A stretch of 64,000 bases of DNA. Source: Planctomycetota bacterium (GTDB lineage Bacteria; Planctomycetota; Uabimicrobiia; Uabimicrobiales; Uabimicrobiaceae). Below, in pieces: positions 18,601 to 28,300 of this stretch. The first letter of the stretch is position 1. Each line of letters opens with the position of its first letter. The notes beneath the pieces are model-generated. The model saw only the letters and a program-made list of their open reading frames with translations, had not been told where the DNA came from and made no database searches. The stretch lies in the NCBI GenBank assembly GCA_029260735.1, contig JAJDCR010000142.1, positions 1 through 64,000 on the forward strand. Reading direction: 5' to 3'. The position numbers and the translations under genes were made by a program.

Positions 18601-21600
18601 TTCAATGGAAACGGGAATAAATGGATATGTTTTTTTGTTGTCTGCTACCGCGATAATTAATGATTGAAAACAAGCATCTAGCAAAACTGGATGAAACAAA
18701 ATGTGTTTTTCTGTTCCTAGCCCAGGGTTTTCTATTTGTGCTAAAACCTCATCTTGCCCTTTCCATATTTTAGCCACAGATTGAAAAGAAGGGCCATAAT
18801 TCAATCCTTTTGCAGCTAATTGCCGATAAAAAGATTTTCTATTGATAGCAGTAGGACAACGCTTGTTAATTTCATCTAGATTTATATTATTAATTCTACG
18901 AGAAAAGCTAAAAACTTTGCCACTAGCGTGCAGCACCCAATTTTTTTCTTGTTTGGCACAACTATAAACGGAGTATTCTCTGGTTTTGACATTGAAAGAG
19001 CTTTGCAATATCTGGTTTTTGTTATTTTCTAACATTAACATTTGATGAAATTTTAAATTTTGCAAAACGCAGGATGGCTGTTGGTGTATTTCTTGATGTA
19101 AAGCAAGGCCCAGCTCGATATAACCTGCTCCAGGAAAAATTATATGGTTGTCAATGCGGTGATCTTTTAAGTAAGGAAAAAAGCTGTCATTTAACTCTAC
19201 TTGCCATGTTGGTTGAGCTACATTTACTTTTTCATACAAAAAAGCATGGCGTTTGTGTTGAGCATATCTATCTTGTTTTGATTGGCTTGTTTCTTGCCAG
19301 TAGACCTCTTTTTGCCAGGGATAGGTAGGCAATGAAATATAGTTGGCATGTGGAGGGACAATATTTGACCAGGAAACATCAAAACCAACCCCGTAAAGAT
19401 GTGCAAGGGCTTCTAGCATAGTTGATTTTTCTGGCTTTTTCCGGTGTAAAGAGTGCCAAAAGTGTCCTTGTGCTTTTTTTTCTTGGACACACTCTTTTAT
19501 AGCATTACTCAAAACCGGATGTGGCCCAATTTCTAAAAATACCTGAAATTCATCTTTTATGAGAGTTTCTATGGCCGGGGCAAAACGCACAGGCTGTCTT
19601 ACATTGTTCCACCAGTAGTCTTCAGTCAAATCTTTTCCTGAAATGATTTCACCTGTTACTGTGGAATATAAAGGAATTTTTGTTGTTTGTGGTTGCAATC
19701 CCTTTAAACTAGTTAGGAGTTCTTGCTTTATTTCGTCCATTTGTGGGCTGTGAAAAGCCACTTCTACTTGTAGAAAACGACAGAAAATACAATGTTCTTC
19801 TAAAATATCAGCTATCGCTTGCAATTGTTCTTGAGTGCCAGAGAGCGTAACGGAACAAGGACTATTGATTGCGGCGATAGTTACTTCATCGAAATCATCG
19901 ACCAAAGCACTTGCTTCCAGTTCTGATAATTCAATGGCAAGCATTGTTCCCGCACCAGAAACAGAGTTTTGCAGTTTACCGCGATAAAAACTTACCAATA
20001 AAGCCTCTTGTAATGATAAAGCTCCTGCTGCATATGCTGCAGCAACTTCTCCTATACTGTGTCCCACAATGGCATCTGGTTCAATTCCCCAGTGTTTCCA
20101 TAATTCTGTCAGCGCTACCTGAATAGCAAGGTTTGTTGGCTGTGCTACATCAGTTTCTTTTATTTTTGATTCTTGTTCACTGGCGGTTAAAGCTTTCAAT
20201 AATGACCACGGTGCTATCTCTGAGAAAATATTGTCACATTGATTTATTGCTTCGCGAAAAACAGGTTCTTGTTCTAGCAGTTCTCGTCCCATAGCCCACC
20301 ACTGAGGTCCCATTCCCGTGTAGACAAACAACAGCTTACGCTTATCTTTTGGTTCTACTACATGAGAAATTAGTCCTGGTGCTGTTTTTTGCTCCAAAAA
20401 CAGCTGTAACTTATCTTTAATTTCTGAGGGCGAAGTTGCTACAATTGTGAGGCGGTGGCTGTGGTGATCACGGCGCATAGTTGTGGAGTAGCAAAGGTTT
20501 TCAAGCGAAAGTGGTGTTTTAGAAGAAGTAAAATGCCTGTATTTGACAACAAGCTCTTGCAAAGCTTTCTCGCCTTTAGCAGATATTGTAATGGGTAGTG
20601 GTTGTAAAAAAGGTAGCTGTTCTTTTTGAGGGGAGGGGCTGTGTTGTTGTAATAGCACATGGGCATTACTGCCTCCATAGCCAAAGGAGTTTACCCCAGC
20701 ATGCAACGCCTTTTGGCTATTTAAAGACTCCAGTTTTATAGGAACTTTTATACACATCTTGTCAAAGGGAATTTTGGGGTTGGGATTATCAAAATGGAGA
20801 TTGGGAGGAACTTTTTCCTTTTGTAAGCACAAAGATGCCTTGATGAGTCCAACAACACCAGCAGCAGCTTCAAGATGGCCAATATTCGTTTTTACAGAAC
20901 CAATCATACATTTGCTTTGTGTGGCGCGATTTTGCGAAAGTATATTGTGCAAAGCATTGGTTTCTGCTAAATCGCCAGCCTGAGTTCCTGTTCCGTGAGC
21001 TTCTATATAGTCAATATCTGCAGCGGCCACCCCAGATTGTTCATATACTCTTTTCATTAGGGCTTCCTGGGATTGTTGGTTAGGAAGAGATATTCCCAGA
21101 GTTTTGCCATCTTGGTTGGTCGCTGTAGCTTTTATCAGTGCGTGTATAGGATCTTTGTCAGCCAATGCTTTAGAAAGAGGTTTAAGAACAATAACTCCTG
21201 CTCCTTCACCGCGAACATATCCTTGTGCTTCCTCAGAAAAAGCTTTGCATCTAGCATGGGGGGCCAAAAATTTTCCTTTACACATAACAATAAAATATTC
21301 AGGGATCAGCATAAGATTTACGCCACCAGCAACAGCAACGCTACAGTCGCCATGCCATAAACTTTGACATGCCAGGTGAATGGCAAGTAAGGAAGAGGAG
21401 CAAGCTGTGTCAACAGTAAGGCTAGGGCCGCGAAAATCAAAATTATGAGAAATACGATTCGCTAGCAAAGTCATACTGCAACTAGTTGCTGTTTGGTTGG
21501 ATATTTGTTCTCTATTAAAAGGGCTTAGTTGAATTAATTTTCCATCAAGGCAAAAGCCTCCCACAAAAACACCTGTGTCAGAACCTACTAATTTTGAAGG

Positions 21601-21960
21601 CCCAATCCCCGCGTTCTCCAATGCTTCCCAGGTAACTTCTAGCAAGAGCCTTTGCTGTGGGTCAATCGTCATTACTTCACGTGGAGAAATCCCAAAAAAC
21701 AAAGGGTCAAAAGCCCATACATTTTCTACTAAAAATCCCCCTTGTTTCACATTCATTTTTCCTGGATATTCTGGGTCAGAATTGTAAAATTTTTTTACAT
21801 CCCAGCGGTCTTGTGGGATATTGCAAATAGCATCAACTCCGTCGACAAGCAATTGCCAAAACTCGTCGATGTTATTCACTCCTCCAGGGAGACGACATCC
21901 CATTCCTACAATTGCAATTGGTTCATTGTTAAATGAGGACATAGCTTCTTTGGGCTCCAT
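15649..21960 (-). CDS. Fully reducing type I PKS: KS-AT-DH-psiKR-ER-KR-ACP
   Basis: This 2103-residue protein is one complete reducing polyketide synthase module. The KS has Cys187 (DTACSSS), His322 (EAHGTGT) and His362 (NIGHLE). The AT has Ser635 in GHSIGE and VAFHS around His737, a pattern seen in malonyl-specific ATs. The DH has His934 (DHRIDNHIIFP, with Asn in place of the usual Gly) and Asp1095 (HPVLLDACFQ). A pseudo-KR region follows, then an ER with a nucleotide loop near residue 1560, a KR from about 1755 with Tyr1900, and an ACP with Ser2059 (GVDSLL). No methyltransferase or thioesterase is seen. A single full module suggests iterative synthesis of a saturated chain, released by the oxoamine synthase downstream. 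It carries the only AT in the cluster. Confidence 0.93.
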   Translation of the reverse strand: MEPKEAMSSFNNEPIAIVGMGCRLPGGVNNIDEFWQLLVDGVDAICNIPQDRWDVKKFYNSDPEYPGKMNVKQGGFLVENVWAFDPLFFGISPREVMTIDPQQRLLLEVTWEALENAGIGPSKLVGSDTGVFVGGFCLDGKLIQLSPFNREQISNQTATSCSMTLLANRISHNFDFRGPSLTVDTACSSSLLAIHLACQSLWHGDCSVAVAGGVNLMLIPEYFIVMCKGKFLAPHARCKAFSEEAQGYVRGEGAGVIVLKPLSKALADKDPIHALIKATATNQDGKTLGISLPNQQSQEALMKRVYEQSGVAAADIDYIEAHGTGTQAGDLAETNALHNILSQNRATQSKCMIGSVKTNIGHLEAAAGVVGLIKASLCLQKEKVPPNLHFDNPNPKIPFDKMCIKVPIKLESLNSQKALHAGVNSFGYGGSNAHVLLQQHSPSPQKEQLPFLQPLPITISAKGEKALQELVVKYRHFTSSKTPLSLENLCYSTTMRRDHHSHRLTIVATSPSEIKDKLQLFLEQKTAPGLISHVVEPKDKRKLLFVYTGMGPQWWAMGRELLEQEPVFREAINQCDNIFSEIAPWSLLKALTASEQESKIKETDVAQPTNLAIQVALTELWKHWGIEPDAIVGHSIGEVAAAYAAGALSLQEALLVSFYRGKLQNSVSGAGTMLAIELSELEASALVDDFDEVTIAAINSPCSVTLSGTQEQLQAIADILEEHCIFCRFLQVEVAFHSPQMDEIKQELLTSLKGLQPQTTKIPLYSTVTGEIISGKDLTEDYWWNNVRQPVRFAPAIETLIKDEFQVFLEIGPHPVLSNAIKECVQEKKAQGHFWHSLHRKKPEKSTMLEALAHLYGVGFDVSWSNIVPPHANYISLPTYPWQKEVYWQETSQSKQDRYAQHKRHAFLYEKVNVAQPTWQVELNDSFFPYLKDHRIDNHIIFPGAGYIELGLALHQEIHQQPSCVLQNLKFHQMLMLENNKNQILQSSFNVKTREYSVYSCAKQEKNWVLHASGKVFSFSRRINNINLDEINKRCPTAINRKSFYRQLAAKGLNYGPSFQSVAKIWKGQDEVLAQIENPGLGTEKHILFHPVLLDACFQSLIIAVADNKKTYPFIPVSIEKFIFHTPPTDNFFCYGKIEQYQENKIVATILICDNKGKVIIDIQGLKCQAIKKEKQKQTKELFYDFDWQESKLIAPLPYKTKHKTKTWLILAEKGENLDKLATYIQSSDINAMIVCLGESQTKIADNYFEIPKKSKEDIQRLVKDISYEKIIYLVGSNTKRQGDATQQTIDVCMPLLYLVQSMAKNKKAKIGVVTQSCQMVSPKDNMKDVNASSLWGLANVVENELSHINCQAIDVLQEEFEQHIELLFQELLSNHKDVDVAYRNEKRFIKQLSKKVFQENVAQKQVPMGSDTPVKLELEQRGNLNSLQFHQTTRRSPGPSEVEIKLYASPINFKDLLKAMGELSTIATENTFFGEALGMEGAGKIVALGENVQDLHIGDEVIVPLSDSFRSYVTVATQLVVPKPKNLDFFQAPVLLGFITAYYSFVEIAQMQKGEKVLIHNATGGVGLAAIQVAKWLGAEIFATAGSEEKRDYLRQLGIDHVMDSRSLHFIEEIKNKTNGYGVDVVLNALAGEIMNRSFELLAPYGRFLEIGKKDITEDNPLAMRPFNNNTTFAGVDIDRFYRERPEKARKILMKLIQLFDNATFQAIPITKFAWKDVKEAFKFMAQSKHIGKIIIDMHQQEVPVVIKAQKEFANGTYIVTGGTKGFGLAIARWLLQKGANKLILISRSGACDHTINSLKNGAEVIVKKADITNEVEVAAIISEIDKTQPPLKGIIHGAMVLNDGFILDFDEASFAKVILPKVKGCLLLHQYTQHMHLDFFILLSSISSIIGNRGQGNYVAANAFLDNFAYFRRSLGLTATTINLGMLSQVGVAARNEQLKAHLEKMGMKGLSTKEALQALEIAIKEKPTQIGAFNISWSKWGNLHSSRFRKFAKHSDDKEFPKSRKEQLFTKLSSLSSSEKKQQIERIITEEMAIVLRLSSEKINVHQSIKSIGVDSLLVLEFKNSIQANYGLEFSTAEILKGPSIQQIAQQVLDEMPDKK

Positions 21961-21985
21961 AGTAAAATCAATAACATTTTTGCTA

Positions 21986-22048
21986 AGAGCCTGTTATAAA
22001 ACTGGATGCAGTGAAAATTGTAGCCAATACAATTTTGTAACAGACTCT
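21986..22048. repeat. MITE-like palindromic element between divergent PKS genes
   Basis: The ends 21986-22001 and 22033-22048 are inverted repeats over 16 bases with two mismatches (AGAGCCTGTTATAAAA against AGAGTCTGTTACAAAA). Inside, a perfect 9-bp hairpin (22014-22022 with 22028-22036) has a five-base loop. The whole 63-base unit looks like a miniature inverted-repeat element or a structured leader of the minus-strand PKS mRNA. There is no clear target-site duplication. Confidence 0.5.
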
Positions 22049-22061
22049 AAAGGGCCTTATC

Positions 22062-22090
22062 TTATACACAAAAAAAATATATGTGTATAA
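22062..22090. promoter_or_regulatory. 9-bp inverted repeat in the divergent PKS control region
   Basis: TTATACACA (22062-22070) and TGTGTATAA (22082-22090) are exact reverse complements around an 11-base A/T spacer. Its place between two divergent PKS genes makes an operator plausible. A hairpin serving one transcript is the alternative. Confidence 0.35.
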
Positions 22091-22227
22091 CAAAAAATTA
22101 TTTTTCGAAAGTACGTAAGATGTTCTTGTGAGGCGGATTTTATATCTAAATACAGTAATGTTTTATAGCTTAAGATCTTTCGAATAAAATTATACGCTAT
22201 GCTTATAAACCTAAGTTGGAAAACAAC

Positions 22228-22256
22228 TTGTTACTTTTCGACCCATTTGTTATACT
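22228..22256 (+). promoter_or_regulatory. Sigma-70-like promoter for the FAAL-PKS operon
   Basis: A TTGTTA box (22228-22233) and a TATACT box (22251-22256) are separated by the ideal 17 bases, with an extended -10 TG one base before TATACT. Transcription would start near 22263, giving a leader of about 53 bases before the ATG at 22316. Confidence 0.55.
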
Positions 22257-22315
22257 GCCACGGATTTCTTATGGAATCTTTTCTCTAGATAAAAAATGGG
22301 AGTTATAAAAATAAA

Positions 22316-25300
22316 ATGCAGCAATATTTTATAGATCAAGAGGTTATCGATAGCGTTACTTTTGTAGATGTTATTAAACACTACAATGCAAAAGTGCCTG
22401 ATAAGGAAGTTTTGATATTTTTAGACGAGAATGAACAAAAACAAGAGTCTTTTACTTATAAAGAACTGGACAAACGGGCGAGAACTATAGCAAATGCATT
22501 GGTAAAAAAAAATGCGATGAAAGAAAGAGTGGTTTTGCTCTATGAACCTGGCCTAGAATTTATTGCTGCTTTTCTGGGTTGTCTTTATGCGGGAGCCATT
22601 GCGGTTCCTACTTATCCACCAGACCCAAACCGTTTAAACAAATCCTTGCCACGCCTGGTTGCCATAATTAAAGATTGTGAAGCAAAATTTGCCTTGACTT
22701 CCAGTAAAATGAACTGGTTGTTTAAAGCTTTTCGCTATTTTCCCGTATCAGACTCTCACTTTTTGCGCAAGTTGAAGCTGATAGTTTCTGATAAATTAAA
22801 AAGTAAACAGAGCGAAGAAATTTACAAGAATATCGATGAAGAAACAATTGCTTTTTTGCAGTACACCTCGGGTTCTACAGGTAGCCCTAAAGGAGTAATT
22901 TTAACTCACAGAAACTTATTAGAAAATAACAAAGCAATGAATCACAAATACTTTAGCGGTCCACACCGAAAAAGCGTGTTTTGGGTTCCACTTTATCACG
23001 ATATGGGATTAGTTGGAACACTCCAACATTTATTTTGTGCCGCTCCTATTGTCTTTACATCTCCGATTACTTTCTTAAAAAAACCCCTTTCTTGGATTCG
23101 TGCTTTATCGAGATATGGTGCTACCCATACGGCTGTTCCCAATTTCGCTTTAGAGTTTACAGCTTGCAAAGCAAATAAAAAAGACCTGGAAGGAGTTGAT
23201 CTTTCCTCTTTAGAGTTTTTGCTTGTAGGTGCTGAACCAATTCGTAAACAAAGTATGGATAAATTTTATGAGGTTTTCTCTTCCTATGGTTTCAAATATG
23301 AAGCTTTTTATCCTGCCTATGGACTCGCAGAGGCAACGACTCTTGCCTGTGGTAATCTTTATTTTACTCATCCCAAAAGCAAACAACTAGATAGCCAACA
23401 ACTAAAACAGGGAAAGGTAGCTTATTCTAAAGAAAATACAAAAAATTCTTATTCTTTAGTTAGCTGTGGCACATCGCCCCCTAATGGGGAAATAATCATT
23501 GTTGCCCCTGATAGTTGCCACAAACGTCAAGCGAATGAAATTGGAGAGATTTGGATAAATGCTCCTTACGTAAGTGATGGTTATTGGCAAAAACCAGAAT
23601 TAACTGCAGAAATTTTTCAGGCAACAACACCAGATGAACCCAATAAAAAATATTTGAGAACAGGTGATTTGGGTTTTCTAGACAAAGATGACTGGCTTTT
23701 TATCGCAGGTAGAATTAAAGAGTTAATGATTATCAGAGGGCGCAATTATTACCCTCAAGATATTGAATATACCTGCGAACAAAACCAGCGTTTTTTTTCA
23801 GAAATGAGGCGTGGTTGCTGTGCTGCTTTTACTATAGAAAAAGATAGTAGAGAACTACTTGTTATTTTTCAGGAAATTAATACCAAAAAAAAGCAAAACG
23901 CAAGCTATAAAGAACTATTTGAAGCAATTGTCAAAAGTGTTGCCGATGAGCATGGAATATCAGTCCATGCTATTTTTTTATTGCAAAAGGGAGCTTTGCC
24001 AAAAACGTCGAGTGGTAAAATTATACGCTATGCTTGTAAAGATATTTTTAAAAATAATTTTAAGAAAAGTTCCTCCAAAATTTTGCAAACATATTTTGCT
24101 AAACGTATTTTTATTACGGAAAAAAAAATAGAGGAAAATTCTGAAGAGAGATCAAAGCTATATTCAGACAACAACGATATCTCTCTATGGTTACAGCAAA
24201 AGATGGCCGAATTGGCACATATCCCTATAGAACAAATAAATATAAATGCACCATTGTCTCAATATGGATTGGATTCCCAGGAAATAGTCTCTTTAACAGC
24301 AGAACTAGAAAAGTTCATTGGCAAACCAGTTTCCGCTACTGCAGTTTTTGGTTCTGAGTCTCTTGCTGACTTGGCTTTGCATTTCAGCTTAAATTCATCT
24401 CAAAACTCAGGCCAACAAGTCAATTTAACAAAGACTGCAGTTGAAAAAAATACTTCTTGTCCCGTTGCGATCATTGGGATGAGCGCTGTTTTCCCAATGG
24501 CGCAAGATATAGAGCAGTTTTGGCACAATTTGGCTATAGGTAAAGATTGCATTAGCGAAATTCCCAGAGAGCGTTGGGATTGGCGGGATATTTATGGGAG
24601 GGCAGATGAAGAGGGGGATAAGACAGATATCAAATGGGGAGGGTTTATTGATGATTTAAGTCACTTTGATCCTATTTTTTTTGGAATATCCCCTCGGGAA
24701 GCAAAGTTTATGGACCCTCAACAGAGATTGCTATTGATGCATACCTGGAAGGCTTTAGAAGATGCTGGTTATAGTGGACAAAGTTTATCAGGAAGCAATA
24801 CAGGAGTGTTTATCGGCATTGGCAATAATGGCTACGGAAGACTCATTTCTGAAGCGGGTATTGCGATGGAAGGCCATTCTGCCACTGGGGTGGTGCCTTC
24901 AGTGGGACCAAATCGCATAAGTTATTTTTTAAATATCAATGGCCCTAGCGAGGCTCTTGAAACGGCTTGTTCTAGTTCTTTAGTAGCTGTCCATCGCGCT
25001 GTAGCTACCATACAAAATGGTGAGTGTGAGATGGCAATTGTTGGGGGAGTACACGGTATAGTGATTCCTGAAGCTCATATTGCCTTTAATAAGGCGGGGA
25101 TGCTGTGCAAAGATGGTCGTTGTAAAAGCTTTTCTGATCAAGCAAATGGCTATGTTCGTAGTGAAGGGGCAGGGGTACTAGTATTAAAAGATCTTGCTCT
25201 GGCAAAAAAAGCGGAAGATCATATCTATGGTGTGATTCTTTCTAGCGCTGAAAATCATAGCGGGCGTGCTAACTCGCTAACAGCACCTAACCCTAAAGCC

Positions 25301-28300
25301 CAAGCGCAATTATTGCAAACGGCCTATACTAAAGCAAATATTGATCCATATAGTGTAAGTTATATAGAAGCCCACGGTACAGGAACTCCCCTAGGCGACC
25401 CTATTGAAATAGAAGGAATAAAAACAGCTTTCCAAAGATTGTCCCAGGCAAATACTGAAGTATCAGAACCAAGTTGTGGCTTGGGGTCTGTTAAAAGCAA
25501 TATTGGCCATTTAGAAGTAGCTTCGGGAGTTGCTGGAATCATCAAAGTTTTATTGCAAATAAAGCATAAAACATTGGTCAAAAGTCTCCATTGCTCAAAA
25601 ATCAATCCACGTATTGAACTAGAAGGCACTCCTTTCTACATTGTACAGCAAAAACAAGAATGGAAAGCTTTACATAATATTCATGGCGAAGAGCTACCAC
25701 GGCTGGCAGGTGTTAGCTCTTTTGGATTTGGGGGAACTAATGCCCATGTAGTGATAGAAGAATATATTGACAATAATCGACGGCAAGCGCCCATTATTAA
25801 CAACGAAAACCCTGCTATCGTGATATTGTCGGCAAAAAAAGAAAAGCAACTTTTAAAGCAAGCACAATTGCTGTTAAAAGCGATTGAAAATGCCCCCTTT
25901 GGTGATAAAGATTTGCCAAACATTGTCTATACTTTACAATTAGGGCGCCAGGCATTAGAGGAACGTCTTGCTATCATAGTGAGCTCTATAGCTGAGTTAA
26001 AAGAAGCACTACGCAATTTTGTTGCAGGAAAAAAGGCCAGCAAAAATCTATATCGTGGACATGCTAAGCGCCACCGCGAAATTCTCGATGTTTTTGTTTC
26101 TGATCAGGATACAGCAAAAGCATTGGAACTATGGATAGACAAAAAAAAATACACCAAAATAGCAAATCTATGGACCAAAGGGCTAAATTTTGACTGGGAT
26201 AAGTTATATGGCGAAATGAAACCATACCGCATTAGTTTACCCACCTACCCTTTTGCTAAAGAACGCTTTTGGCCAGATTCTCAACATAAAAATGATTTTG
26301 CACTTACTAAAAAAAATACACTGCATCCATTGCTACACGAAAACAATTCTACTTTACAACAACAACGCTTCTCTTCGCTTTTTACTGGGGCAGAGTTTTT
26401 TCTATATGACCATATTGTCATGGGAAAAAAAATTATGCCCGCTGTTACCTATCTTGAGATGGCTAGAATCGCAGGAAAACTGGCAGCAGGGAGGGAGATA
26501 ACTACCTTTAAAAACGTGGTGTGGGGGCAACCTATAGATGCAACAAATGAAATGCAAACTGTAGAAATTTCTTTGTCCCCCACTTCAAAAGATGTGTCAT
26601 ACAAGGTCTATGATGGCAAAAATATTGCGACAATTTATAGCCAGGGAAAGTTGCAGCTACAAAATAGGCAAGATGATCCGCCACGACCATTAGATTTAGA
26701 AATTATTAGAAAACGTTGTTCCAATAAAATGGATCAACAAGAAATTTATCGGTGTTTTGCCCAACTAGGTATCATTTATGGTATCAAATTTCAGAGCCTA
26801 GTCGAGCTTGAAAGTAATGAACAAGAGGTTTGCGGAAAATGGTTTTTACCGCAGACTATGTTTGCCAGCAAAGAAAATTTTGTCTTACATCCTTCTGTTA
26901 TGGATGGTGCTTTACAGGCAATCATTGGGCTTATTCAAAATACATCTCAAAACAAAATGTATCTGCCTTTTTCTCTAAAGCGCATGGATATTTGGAATAG
27001 TACGCCTACATCAGGATATGTACATGTACTTTTTTGCGACATGCCAAAAAATGAAGAGCTTGTCAAATTTAACATTACTATAACAGATGATAAAGGGAAT
27101 ATTTGTGTTGCTTTGCAAGAGTTGGTGATGCGTGCTATTCCTTCCACATGGTTAAAAAATGCAGCTACATTTCAAGAACAAGAAGTGCAAAGTAAAAAAA
27201 ACAAAGAGATTAGCGAAGAAAAAACATTTCAAAATAGCACTTCCCAAAGTCAAAAAATACATTCTGCCCAAGTAGAAGAAGATCTGATAGAAATGGCTGT
27301 TGGCATGCTTCATCTAAATCGGGAAGATTTTGACGTAGAAAGCCATTTTGAAGAGTTTGGCCTGGACTCTATTTTAATGATGAGAATGTTAAATGAGTTA
27401 GAGAATAAATACAATTGTAGCATTAGTCCAACAGCTCTTATAGACTGCCCCGATATCCGCTCTTTAGCACAATATTTAATTGAAGAAGAAATTGCAGTAG
27501 AAAAGACTGTGGATACTTTGCAAGAAGAAAATGGTTTGTTCCAAGAAGAAAATGGTTCATTGCAAAAAATTAAGCAAGAAACAGACTCTATTACAAAACT
27601 GCATTTATCACAGGCTATTACGGGTTCAAGGTTTCTAGTGCCCGAGAACACAAAATCCAAAACTGGAAAAATAGCCATCATTGGCCAGGCCTGCCGTTTG
27701 CCACAATCGCCTAATATGAAAGCTTTTTGGACCAATTTAGCTGCCTGTAATAATTTAATTACAGAAATACCTGAAGAGCGCTGGGATAAAAGTTTATACT
27801 ACGGTTCAGAACACAATAATATCTATGCTTCTTATAGTAAGCACGGAGGATTTCTGGATCATATTAGCTATTTTGATGCTCAGTTTTTTGGGATTAGCGA
27901 TCGAGAAGCGGTGGCAATGGACCCACAACAGCGAATCATACTAGAGCTTACCCAAGAGCTATTGGATAGCGCCGGATATCATGAAAAAGAGGTAAAGGGT
28001 AGTCTTTGCAGCGTTATTATTGGAGCCAAAGACAACTTTTATTCGCGCATTCAGCCTCATTTGATCGCTCCAGAAAATTTTCAACACTCCTTAGTGAATT
28101 CAATAAGCAATATGATTGCAGCGCGTATTTCCGATCACTATGACCTGCATGGTATCTCCAAAACTATAGACACAGCTTGTTCTTCTTCTCTTGTTGCTGT
28201 GCATGAAGGATGTGAGAGTATTTTGCAACAAAAAAGTGAATTGGTAATTGCTGGGGGTGTTTTTTTGATGATAGACCCCTCTTCGCATATAGGATTTGCT

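Noticed and set aside
27486-27570. Internal repeat (EEENGLFQEENGSLQ) in the megasynthase as a mobile or phase-variable element
   Set aside because: It is a short duplicated linker between ACP2 and KS2 and looks like ordinary linker slippage.
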